Shown piece by piece: positions 1-6,646 of a stretch of 7,989 nucleotides of DNA. Made by a program: the position numbers and the translations under genes. Source of the stretch: Spirochaetia bacterium UBA5550 (GTDB taxonomy: Bacteria > Spirochaetota > UBA4802 > UBA5550); the NCBI GenBank assembly GCA_002425885.1, contig DINC01000234.1, positions 7,893-15,881 on the forward strand, given 5' to 3'. The notes beneath the pieces were generated by a model. That model worked only from the letters and a program-made list of their open reading frames with translations. It was not told the origin of the DNA and ran no database searches. How positions within the stretch are numbered: position 1 is the stretch's first letter; each line of letters begins with the position of its first letter.

Positions 1-298
1 ATTGTATTATTGCTTCTTCTGCTTTCAGTAATGATTTGTCATCAGGAAGTACGTTGCCGTTTTCGTCTGAATCGGAGATAGTTACACCCTGAAGTATGAC
101 ACCTCTGATGCTGTATCTGAGAGATTTTATTTCTACTCTATGCCCCAGAGCAGTTTCAGATTTAGTTTTAATCAGATTTAAAACGGATTCTTCAGGGTAA
201 AAATAAAATAAAAGAGCAGCGCCTGATAAAAGAACTGCCGCAGTGCTGACAAAAACAATGGTTCCGATTTTCAGGTATTTTGCTATTTTTTTTCTCAT
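1..298 (-). CDS. AsmA-like inner-membrane-anchored protein, N-terminal 99 residues (3' end outside the window)
   Basis: The reading frame starts at the ATG at 298-296 and stays open to the left edge, so only the first 99 residues are present. Seen: a basic start (MRKKIAKYLK), one hydrophobic segment at about residues 11-34, then a soluble part containing LGHRVEIKSLRYSI (51-64) followed by GVILQGVTISD (66-76). Known: a single N-terminal membrane helix followed by a 'G-R-V-x-I-x-S-I...G-x-x-L-x-x-V-x-I-x-D' pattern is typical of the AsmA/TamB-like family of diderm bacteria, large proteins linked to lipid transport or outer-membrane assembly. Inferred: this is such a protein, probably much longer than the part seen. 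The start codon overlaps the stop of the cyclic-nucleotide-binding gene upstream (ATGA at 298-295). The nearest purine-rich stretch (GAGGG, 319-315) lies 16 bases upstream, too far for a normal ribosome binding site, so reinitiation after the upstream gene is likely. An 8-A run follows the start codon. The family call is moderate; the gene call is strong. Confidence 0.72.
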   Translation of the reverse strand, partial: MRKKIAKYLKIGTIVFVSTAAVLLSGAALLFYFYPEESVLNLIKTKSETALGHRVEIKSLRYSIRGVILQGVTISDSDENGNVLPDDKSLLKAEEAIIQ

Positions 299-1515
299 TT
301 GTTCTTGTTTGCTTCCCTCTGTCTTTCAAGCGCGGTCTGTTTTTTGAAGAACAGTACAGTTTTTTCAAGTTCAGAAAGATCCGTGCTTATAATTTTCCCC
401 TCCTGGAGCATAATATGTTTATCTTCCAGAAGTTTTACGATGAGGGTCTCACCCTCAACTGGTGATAAACCTACCATGTTTATAAGCTCCTTCGATCCGA
501 ATTCAAAGTTATGTGGTTTTTTGAATTCAATGCCGATTTTCTGTTTTTCAATCTGAATCAGCAGAGTGTCATAAATCCTTCCTAATGGATTTCTGATCAT
601 GAGATTCTCAAGCTGCCTGTACGCAGTCCATGTTCTTTCGCTGAGGAGCTGAATAAGTCTTGTGGCAAGCTGAGGCTGTGCCTGAACCATGCCTTCGAAG
701 TTTGATTTATTAATAGCGAGAACTGAGACATCTCCATATGAAATTGCAGAAGCGCTTCTTGGTTTGTTGTCGAGGAGAGCCATTTCGCCGAAAATGTCAC
801 CGGCTTTTAGAACTGCAAGGAGAATCTCCTCATCTACAATTTTTGTAATTTTAACTTTCCCATCCTGAATGATAAACAGTTCATCACCAGGTTCCGATTC
901 ACTAAAAAGCATTGTGTTGTCAGGATATTTCCGGTTCATTCCGGCTCTGTACGGCATATCCGGAAATTTCAGCGGGGATTTTAATGTTTTAAGCCGTTCG
1001 ATCGATTTGTCCCTGTTGTAACCGGAAGGACAGTGCTGAATATATTTCTGGTAAGCATAGATCGCATGGTTGAAAATTCTCTTTTTCAGATAATATTCGC
1101 CTATGTTAAAAAGATGTTCAGGGTCCTCTTCACCGGAAGTTTTGAGTGAAAGATTGGTTATTGCCGAGTCAAACTGTCGCAGTTTTCTGCTGAAAAAACG
1201 GATAATTTTCATGGCAACAGCAGGGTTTTTCTGAATCAGAAGACCGAACATATCCTTCTCTACGGATATAAGGGAGACATTTTCCAGGGCAACTGCGGTA
1301 TCGAGCCTCGCATGCCCGGCCATACATGAAACGACTCCGAAAAAATCTCCGGGCCCAAGAATTGTATATGGTTCTTCTGAAAGAACAGGAGTTTCCTTGG
1401 ATATTTTAACCTTTCCGCTTCTTATAATATAAAAATTTGAGGCGTTCTTTTTCCCTTCAACCATTACGAAGGAGTTCGCCATATAGTTTTCAACCTTAAA
1501 CTGGGTAGCTGCCAT
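295..1515 (-). CDS. Double cyclic-nucleotide-binding-domain protein with TPR-like linker and C-terminal winged-helix-like domain
   Basis: This 406-residue cytoplasmic protein has no signal peptide. The apparent order is cNBD 1 (about 1-115), a helical TPR-like linker (about 132-178, containing FNIGEYYLKKRIFNHAIYAY), cNBD 2 (about 192-295) and a CRP-like winged-helix region (about 310-385). The phosphate-binding cassette of cNBD 2 is canonical: G243-E244, then R253-S254-A255, matching the E72/R82-S83 residues of E. coli CRP. cNBD 1 keeps the fold pattern (GPGDFFG) and R70, but has V61 where the glutamate belongs, so it may not bind ligand. The presumed recognition helix (SPVEGETLIVKLLEDK) lacks the usual Arg/Ser-Arg pattern of CRP/FNR proteins, so DNA binding is uncertain. 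Function is inferred only as cyclic-nucleotide-responsive regulation. E. coli CRP is about 210 residues; this protein is nearly double. The ATG at 1515 has GAGG (1523-1520) 4 bases upstream, somewhat close; M12 is a weaker alternative. It follows mutS after 107 bases and overlaps the AsmA-like gene by ATGA. Confidence 0.9.
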   Translation of the reverse strand: MAATQFKVENYMANSFVMVEGKKNASNFYIIRSGKVKISKETPVLSEEPYTILGPGDFFGVVSCMAGHARLDTAVALENVSLISVEKDMFGLLIQKNPAVAMKIIRFFSRKLRQFDSAITNLSLKTSGEEDPEHLFNIGEYYLKKRIFNHAIYAYQKYIQHCPSGYNRDKSIERLKTLKSPLKFPDMPYRAGMNRKYPDNTMLFSESEPGDELFIIQDGKVKITKIVDEEILLAVLKAGDIFGEMALLDNKPRSASAISYGDVSVLAINKSNFEGMVQAQPQLATRLIQLLSERTWTAYRQLENLMIRNPLGRIYDTLLIQIEKQKIGIEFKKPHNFEFGSKELINMVGLSPVEGETLIVKLLEDKHIMLQEGKIISTDLSELEKTVLFFKKQTALERQREANKNK

Positions 1516-1622
1516 TATTCCTCTTCTGCCTGGAAACTGATATAGATACTATTATCTACTTTCGGTCAAAAATCAAATCTTTTACATGAAAATTTACACG
1601 AAGTATATACCCTGGTTAATTT
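1516..1622 (-). promoter_or_regulatory. Intergenic region upstream of the double-cNBD gene; possible promoter/operator
   Basis: This 107-base gap between the mutS stop and the cNBD gene start is the only real spacer in the window and is strongly AT-rich. On the minus strand it holds TTGACC (1569-1564), TTGATT (1576-1571), GATAAT (1556-1551) and TATCTA (1548-1543). Each resembles a -35 or -10 element, but no pair has ideal 17-base spacing: TTGACC to TATCTA is 15 and TTGATT to GATAAT is 14. A direct repeat TGTAAA occurs at 1598-1593 and 1586-1581, 12 bases start to start. No GC-rich hairpin followed by a T-run is visible, so no intrinsic terminator for mutS is supported. A promoter here is plausible from the spacing alone; the exact boxes are not established. 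Confidence 0.35.
1518..1523 (-). promoter_or_regulatory. Ribosome binding site of the double-cNBD gene
   Basis: On the minus strand GAGGAA runs from 1523 to 1518, just upstream of the ATG at 1515-1513. Spacing from GAGG to the ATG is 4 bases, slightly short, but this is the best Shine-Dalgarno match near the gene and supports this start over the internal Met at residue 12. Confidence 0.5.
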
Positions 1623-4202
1623 TCAGTCTATCAATTTTTTTAATTTATAGAGCTCATTTATAGCATCCATAGGAGTCAGACTTTCAACATCTATTTTATT
1701 AAGAGTCTGAATCAGAATATGGTTTGACGCATTAAAAATTTCAAGCTGTTCTGATGAGGTGCCTGAATCAGCAAGTTTATCTTTAACAGAACCGCTTTTT
1801 TCAAGTTTTTCAAGTATTTTTGTTGAACGCGAAATTATTGTTTTAGGTAGTCCGGCAAGTTTTGCAACATGAATCCCGTAAGATTTGTCTGCACTCCCTG
1901 ATACCACTTTATGCAGAAACTCCACGTTGTTTAATGTTTCTTTAACGAGTACATTAAAATTAACAATTCCTGTTTTACTTCCGAGTTGTGTCAGCTCATG
2001 ATAATGTGTAGCGAAGAGGGTCTTGGCCCTTATATATCGCTGAATATACTCAACAACTCCCCATGCTATTGAAAGACCGTCATAAGTGCTGGTCCCGCGG
2101 CCCACTTCATCCATAATTATAAGACTTTTTTCAGTGGCATTATTCAGAATGTTCGCAGTTTCATTCATTTCAACAAGAAAAGTAGATTCACCCCTAGATA
2201 AATTATCTGATGCCCCTATACGAGTAAAAATTCTATCTGCTATTGAAATATCGGCACTTTCCGCAGGGACAAAGGAACCGGTCTGTGCAAGAAGCTGAAT
2301 GATTGCACACATTCTGATATATGTTGATTTACCGGCCATGTTCGGGCCTGTGATTATGGCAATCATATTTTCATTATCATCAAGGAGAATGTCGTTAGGG
2401 ATAAATACCTCTTTCGTGTAATACTTTTCAACAGCCGGGTGTCTCCCTGCTTTTATTGAAATGTAATTATTGTCGTTTATCTGAGGCCGTACAAATCTGT
2501 TATGTATGGCAGCAACAGATAGTGAGCATATAAAATCAATATAGCCGATAGTAGTTGCTGTATTCTGAATTTCCCGGCTTTTAATGATTATCTCATTTTT
2601 CAGTTTTTCTATTTCCCTGTTTTCGATGACTGTAATTTTTTCTGATGCACCAAGTATATCAGTTTCGAATTTCTGTAATTCGGGAGTTGTGAACCTCTCT
2701 CCGCCGACCAGAGTCTGTTTGCGCATATATTCTTTAGGAGCATTTTCAGCCTGTCCCTTGCTTATTTCAATATAATAGCCGAGAATTTTATTGTATTTTA
2801 CGCGGAGAGTATTTATTCCGAGCCTTGACTTCTCCTCCTCCTGATATTTGAGTATCCAGCTCCTCGCGTCAGATTTGAGTTCATAAAGTCTGTCCAGCTC
2901 AGGGATGTAGCCCGGTTTTATAACTCTTCCATGTTCAGGAGAGAGCGCCGGATCGTCATCAATAACTGTTTTAATTGTTTCAGCAAGTTCTTTCAGATCA
3001 GATATTCCTGAAGCAAGTCTCTCTATTGAGGGGGAGTTAATTCCATGCTCGGCAAGTTTCTGCTGTATCTTTTCAGCAGCTTCAAGTGACTGTCTCAGTG
3101 CAATGAAATTACGCGGCTGAATTTTTCCGATGGTGAATCTTGAGATAAGTCTCTCCATGTCGAGTATATCTTTAAGCGAAGAGTTTATCTCCTCAGTCAG
3201 TTCAACTCTCTGGTAAAAAAAATCTACAAGATTCAGTCTCTCTTCAATAGCAGTTCTTTCGATAAGGGGCTGCAGCAGATTACGTTCAAGAGTTCTCCTG
3301 CCCATGGGTGTCTTTGTGTGATTGAGAACAGAAAAAAGAGTCCGGTTTTTAGAGCCGTCCTGCTGATTCTGTATAAGTTCAAGGTTCGATACTGTTGCCT
3401 CATCAAGAAGCATAGTCTCCTGCGATGCAAGTTTCATCGGATTCTTCAGGTGACCGAAAAGAGTTTTGTGAGTGTCACGCAGATATTGGAGTATTGAACC
3501 GACAGTGATAATTTCTGTATCGGATTCAATCCCCAGTCCCTTCAGCGAATGAATCTGGAGAGTCTGACAGATTACATCACTCATGAAATCTTTTTCGTAG
3601 TTCCACTCGTTCAGTGCGTGGACCGGTATGTTTCTGTTTTTGATATATTCAAGAAAAACAGCGTCTGTTTCATAGGATACAGCAAAGAAAAGAATTTCCC
3701 GGGGCGAGAACTTGGCAAGCTCCCCCCTGAAAAGCTCCTGATTTTTCTCTGATGTCATATAGCTGAAATCTCCGGTTGAAATATCAACGAAGGAGATGCC
3801 CATTTCAGTTTTAGAAAGATAAACCGAACAGAGATAATTATTATCGTCAGATGCGATTAGATTCTGTTCAATAACAGTTCCCGGAGTTATAATTCGTACT
3901 ACATCTCTTTTTACAATACTTCCTGAAGATGGAACTGTTTCAAGCTGTTCGCACACCGCCACTCTCTTTCCTGCTTTTATAAGCCGGGCAATATAACTCT
4001 CCGCAGCATGATAGGGGAGGCCGCACATCGGCACATCATTCTGACGTGCGGTGAGAGCTATATCAAGAATTTTAGAGGCAATTTTCGCATCATCAAAAAA
4101 CATTTCGTAAAAATCACCCATCCTGAAAAAAAGTATATCATCAGGGTGCCTCCTTTTGATGTCGCTGTACTGCTTCATCATAGGTGTAAGTTTTTCATCC
4201 AT
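1623..4202 (-). CDS. mutS: DNA mismatch repair ATPase MutS
   Basis: MutS recognises base mismatches and small loops in newly replicated DNA and, with MutL, starts strand-specific repair in the cytoplasm. The 859 residues match the E. coli protein (853) and appear complete. The N-terminal mismatch-binding motif GDFYEMF (29-35) carries F31 and E33, the Phe-X-Glu pair that wedges at the mismatch. The connector, lever and clamp domains follow (about 120-560). The ABC-type ATPase has Walker A GPNMAGKST (619-627), the signature-like region DNLSRGEST, Walker B IIMDE with D698-E699, then GRGTSTYDG, and the switch histidine region THYHE (H733, H735). The helix-turn-helix SYGIHVAKLAGLP and a C-terminal tetramerisation-like tail (SLTPMDAINELYKLKKL) are present. 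The canonical-MutS architecture excludes MutS2, which lacks the mismatch domain and carries a C-terminal Smr domain. GGGGA at 4214-4210 lies 7 bases before the ATG, inside the end of the upstream gene; the gap between genes is 3 bases, so co-translation is likely. No mutL is in the window. Confidence 0.98.
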   Translation of the reverse strand: MDEKLTPMMKQYSDIKRRHPDDILFFRMGDFYEMFFDDAKIASKILDIALTARQNDVPMCGLPYHAAESYIARLIKAGKRVAVCEQLETVPSSGSIVKRDVVRIITPGTVIEQNLIASDDNNYLCSVYLSKTEMGISFVDISTGDFSYMTSEKNQELFRGELAKFSPREILFFAVSYETDAVFLEYIKNRNIPVHALNEWNYEKDFMSDVICQTLQIHSLKGLGIESDTEIITVGSILQYLRDTHKTLFGHLKNPMKLASQETMLLDEATVSNLELIQNQQDGSKNRTLFSVLNHTKTPMGRRTLERNLLQPLIERTAIEERLNLVDFFYQRVELTEEINSSLKDILDMERLISRFTIGKIQPRNFIALRQSLEAAEKIQQKLAEHGINSPSIERLASGISDLKELAETIKTVIDDDPALSPEHGRVIKPGYIPELDRLYELKSDARSWILKYQEEEKSRLGINTLRVKYNKILGYYIEISKGQAENAPKEYMRKQTLVGGERFTTPELQKFETDILGASEKITVIENREIEKLKNEIIIKSREIQNTATTIGYIDFICSLSVAAIHNRFVRPQINDNNYISIKAGRHPAVEKYYTKEVFIPNDILLDDNENMIAIITGPNMAGKSTYIRMCAIIQLLAQTGSFVPAESADISIADRIFTRIGASDNLSRGESTFLVEMNETANILNNATEKSLIIMDEVGRGTSTYDGLSIAWGVVEYIQRYIRAKTLFATHYHELTQLGSKTGIVNFNVLVKETLNNVEFLHKVVSGSADKSYGIHVAKLAGLPKTIISRSTKILEKLEKSGSVKDKLADSGTSSEQLEIFNASNHILIQTLNKIDVESLTPMDAINELYKLKKLID

Positions 4203-4205
4203 TCG

Positions 4206-5360
4206 TCAATCCCCGTAAATGTAGCTTCTGTTTCCCTGTTCCGAAAATCTTACGATATTTCCATTAATACCGTATTCCTCTGCAAGCCTGATTCTCCCTT
4301 CGTAAGCTCTTTCTGTATCCCTGAATTTGCCGATATAAAGAAAATATCCTGACTTTGCTTTTACAACCCTTTTTGACGGAAAATTTTTAAGAAGTCTGTT
4401 CATGCTGTAAACTTCCTTCTCCCTTGTAAATGGCCCCACTGAAACAGAAAAATATATCTCTTCAGCAGCTTCATTAATTTCGTATTCAGGGAGTATAGCA
4501 AGTCTGTCTGAATTATTTACCATCTCCATATCCGGGATGTAATCAACTATTTTCGGATTATTTTTTTTAAGCTTTTCAATTTTTGCACCAGCCATCCCGG
4601 CTTCCGGTGATTCAGGGAAGAGTTTTACAATATCGGTATAGGCTGAGTATGCTCTGTTAAAGTCTTTCTTCTCATCATAGAACTCAGCGAGCCTGTATAT
4701 TATTGAAGGGGATAATTCGGATTTGTTAAAACCTGCGGCAAGTTCTCTTAAGCTGTATATATAGGATCTCGAATTTCCGGAAGTTCTTCTGTCAATTTCT
4801 GAAAGTGTGAAGATTGCCCGTGCGAGTATATTAAAATCATGAGTTTTTTCTGTTATTGCAAGAGTTTCGTTACGCGCCTTGTCGTAATCTTCGAGCATAA
4901 TCAGGGAATTGATATGCATGAAACGGAATTCAATTCCATACCGGCCATTACTAAAGATTTTTATCCCCTGTGCGGATTCATCACGGAGTTCTTTCCATTT
5001 TGATTTAAGATCAAGTATCTGGCATAATTTATATAACGCTACATCCCGTTTCCCGTATGATGAATAGTTCTTTAAAACAGCTCTGTATCTCTCTACCGCC
5101 AGTTCAGTGTCACTCTCAATCTCAGCAAGCATCATACGGACATCGGGAACCTGTGCGCTTCCGGGGTTGTTTTTCAGCCATGAGAAAGCGCTCTTTTCAA
5201 ATGATTCCTCACTACCTGAACGGAACAGTTCTACAAGGTCTTTGTAAGTTTTTTCCTGATTGTTTGCAACGGCTAAAACAGGAATTACCGCAGCTGTAAT
5301 TGCGGCAGTAATCATAATATCAAGGAATTTTTTTACCAACAAGTGTCGAGCCTTTGACAT
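4206..5360 (-). CDS. Secreted TPR-repeat protein with SPOR-like C-terminal domain
   Basis: The longest form is 384 residues. The N-terminus looks like a Sec signal peptide: a basic stretch (RHLLVKK), a hydrophobic segment (about 15-31) and a probable cleavage after AVA (residue 32); there is no lipobox cysteine. Residues about 35-270 are helical and TPR-like; the clearest repeat is at about 219-265 (YRLAEFYDEKKDFNRAYSAY). The last part, about 302-372 (FSVSVGPFTREKEVYSM, then GYFLYIGKFRDTERAYEG), has the beta-alpha-beta pattern of SPOR domains, which bind denuded peptidoglycan glycan strands. Inferred: an exported, envelope-associated protein, perhaps acting in septation or as a scaffold. The start is ambiguous. 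The ATG at 5360 lacks a nearby Shine-Dalgarno. The TTG at 5342 is preceded by AAAGG (5355-5351) at 8 bases and would leave a better-proportioned signal peptide. The ATG at 5315 removes the basic region. The gene overlaps the end of miaB by about 20-41 bases and ends 3 bases before mutS. SPOR assignment is by pattern only. Confidence 0.8.
   Translation of the reverse strand: MSKARHLLVKKFLDIMITAAITAAVIPVLAVANNQEKTYKDLVELFRSGSEESFEKSAFSWLKNNPGSAQVPDVRMMLAEIESDTELAVERYRAVLKNYSSYGKRDVALYKLCQILDLKSKWKELRDESAQGIKIFSNGRYGIEFRFMHINSLIMLEDYDKARNETLAITEKTHDFNILARAIFTLSEIDRRTSGNSRSYIYSLRELAAGFNKSELSPSIIYRLAEFYDEKKDFNRAYSAYTDIVKLFPESPEAGMAGAKIEKLKKNNPKIVDYIPDMEMVNNSDRLAILPEYEINEAAEEIYFSVSVGPFTREKEVYSMNRLLKNFPSKRVVKAKSGYFLYIGKFRDTERAYEGRIRLAEEYGINGNIVRFSEQGNRSYIYGD
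4210..4214 (-). promoter_or_regulatory. Ribosome binding site of mutS
   Basis: GGGGA on the minus strand (4214-4210) sits 7 bases before the mutS ATG at 4202. It lies within the last codons of the SPOR-like gene, which fits translational coupling of the two genes and fixes the mutS start. Confidence 0.6.
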
Positions 5361-6639
5361 CAGTGATTTCTACCCGTGACTCCTTTCCTATATCCGCGCT
5401 GCTGCCGTTAAACACTACCGTGTGGTTTAAGAAGGTTTTACCCGAAACTTCATCAGCAGATCTTCTGCTTGATTTTTCGGCAATAACCAGCTCTATTCTG
5501 TTAATCCTTGATTCACGTTTTTCAAGAGAAATTTTTCTCTGCAAAGCAATTAATTCATTAAGACGTTCAATTTTTTCCGTTCTTGTCAATTCTTCTTTTA
5601 TTGTAAAGGCAGGAGTACCCTCTCTGGGGGAATAGGCATACATAAAGGCTTCATCATATCTTATATCAGTAACTGCTTTCAGCGTGTTGCGGAAATCCGA
5701 ATCAGTTTCTCCGGGAAAACCTACAATGAGATCTGTTGAAACAGAAAAATCATCAAGCTTGCTCTTCAGAGTGTCAATAATCCTGTAATAATCTGATAAT
5801 GTATATTTGCGGTTCATGGCTTTAAGAACAGGATTTGACCCGCTCTGCAAAGGGAGGTGGATGCTTCTGGATATATTTCTGTTATCTTTTATTACGTCTG
5901 CAATTGCTGAATTAAAATCCATAGGGTGAGATGTAAGGAAGTTTATTTTTTTCAATCCTTTGATGGCAGCTGTTTTTTCAAGAAGCTGATAGAATGGGAT
6001 TTCACCGCAATCCTGCCCGTACTGGTTTACATTCTGTCCCAGCAGTGTTATTTCGATTATCCCTTCGGCAGCAAGTTCTTTGATATAATTAAGTATTTTC
6101 TCTGAGGGGAATGATATAAGTTTCCCTCGAACATAAGGGACAATACAGTAAGCACAGAAATTTTCGCAGCCGTGTGTAATGGTCACCCATTTATGCCAGG
6201 GATAAATATCCTTATTTTTAACAAGATCAAAATTTATTCTTTCAGCAAAATCCGCTTCAGTCTGTGAAAGGAAAATCCTGCTTTTATCTTTTTTTGTATG
6301 CGATCTTACAATAGCTCCAAGTTCAGGCGACTGGTATGGCCCCACAGCCAGGTCCGCTTTACCTTTCAGTACAAGGTCCTCACCGATCCGCTGAGCCATG
6401 CACCCTGCAACGACAACAAGCTTTTTTCCAGCAGCTTTCCTTGATCGTGCAATACTTATTTTTGCAAGTGCTCTTTTTTCGGCATGTTCTCTCACTGAGC
6501 ATGTATTGAATATACAGATATCAGCTGTCTCTTCATTATCTGTCTCTGTAAATCCGTTTTCAAGCATCGAATGTTTTATAAGCTCGGAGTCCCCTTTATT
6601 CATCTGACATCCGAATGTTTCGATATAAAAGGTTTTCAT
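5320..6639 (-). CDS. miaB: tRNA-2-methylthio-N6-dimethylallyladenosine synthase MiaB
   Basis: MiaB is a radical SAM enzyme that adds a methylthio group to C2 of i6A37 in tRNAs reading UNN codons, after MiaA has prenylated the base. The protein has 439 residues, normal for the family. The N-terminal methylthiotransferase domain has the three auxiliary-cluster cysteines C11 (ETFGCQMN), C47 (FNTCSVRE) and C80 (VAGCMAQR). The radical SAM cluster motif is CxxxCxxC at C158, C162 and C165 (HGCENFCAYCIVPYVRG). LPLQSGSNPVLKAMNR and DLIVGFPGE follow, as expected in the TIM-barrel core. The C-terminal TRAM RNA-binding domain covers about 375-437. GCQMN together with NTCSVRE favours MiaB over RimO or MtaB. 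The ATG lies 7 bases after the purB stop, with no good Shine-Dalgarno in the gap (the nearest GGGA is 16 bases away), so translation probably depends on ribosomes from purB. miaA is not in the window. Confidence 0.97.
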   Translation of the reverse strand: MKTFYIETFGCQMNKGDSELIKHSMLENGFTETDNEETADICIFNTCSVREHAEKRALAKISIARSRKAAGKKLVVVAGCMAQRIGEDLVLKGKADLAVGPYQSPELGAIVRSHTKKDKSRIFLSQTEADFAERINFDLVKNKDIYPWHKWVTITHGCENFCAYCIVPYVRGKLISFPSEKILNYIKELAAEGIIEITLLGQNVNQYGQDCGEIPFYQLLEKTAAIKGLKKINFLTSHPMDFNSAIADVIKDNRNISRSIHLPLQSGSNPVLKAMNRKYTLSDYYRIIDTLKSKLDDFSVSTDLIVGFPGETDSDFRNTLKAVTDIRYDEAFMYAYSPREGTPAFTIKEELTRTEKIERLNELIALQRKISLEKRESRINRIELVIAEKSSRRSADEVSGKTFLNHTVVFNGSSADIGKESRVEITDVKGSTLVGKKIP

Positions 6640-6646
6640 TTACTGG

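Noticed and set aside
1543..1576. A firm sigma-70 promoter call in the mutS/cNBD spacer
   Set aside because: Individual boxes resemble the consensus but their spacings (14 and 15 bases) are off, so it was kept only as a low-confidence region.
1581..1610. Possible terminator after mutS
   Set aside because: Only short A/T pairings are possible (for example TTTT with AAAA around CATG), with no GC-rich stem and no following T-run.
3233..3430. Minus-strand open frame of 65 codons inside mutS
   Set aside because: It is an alternative frame of the mutS core; the mutS frame is intact and conserved throughout.
4008..4352. Plus-strand open frame of 114 codons across the mutS/SPOR-like gene junction
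   Set aside because: It lies antisense to two well-supported genes, including conserved mutS N-terminal motifs, and its translation shows no recognisable domain.
5354..5635. Plus-strand open frame of 93 codons within miaB
   Set aside because: It is antisense to the TRAM-domain end of miaB, with no domain signature; it is a shadow of the real gene.
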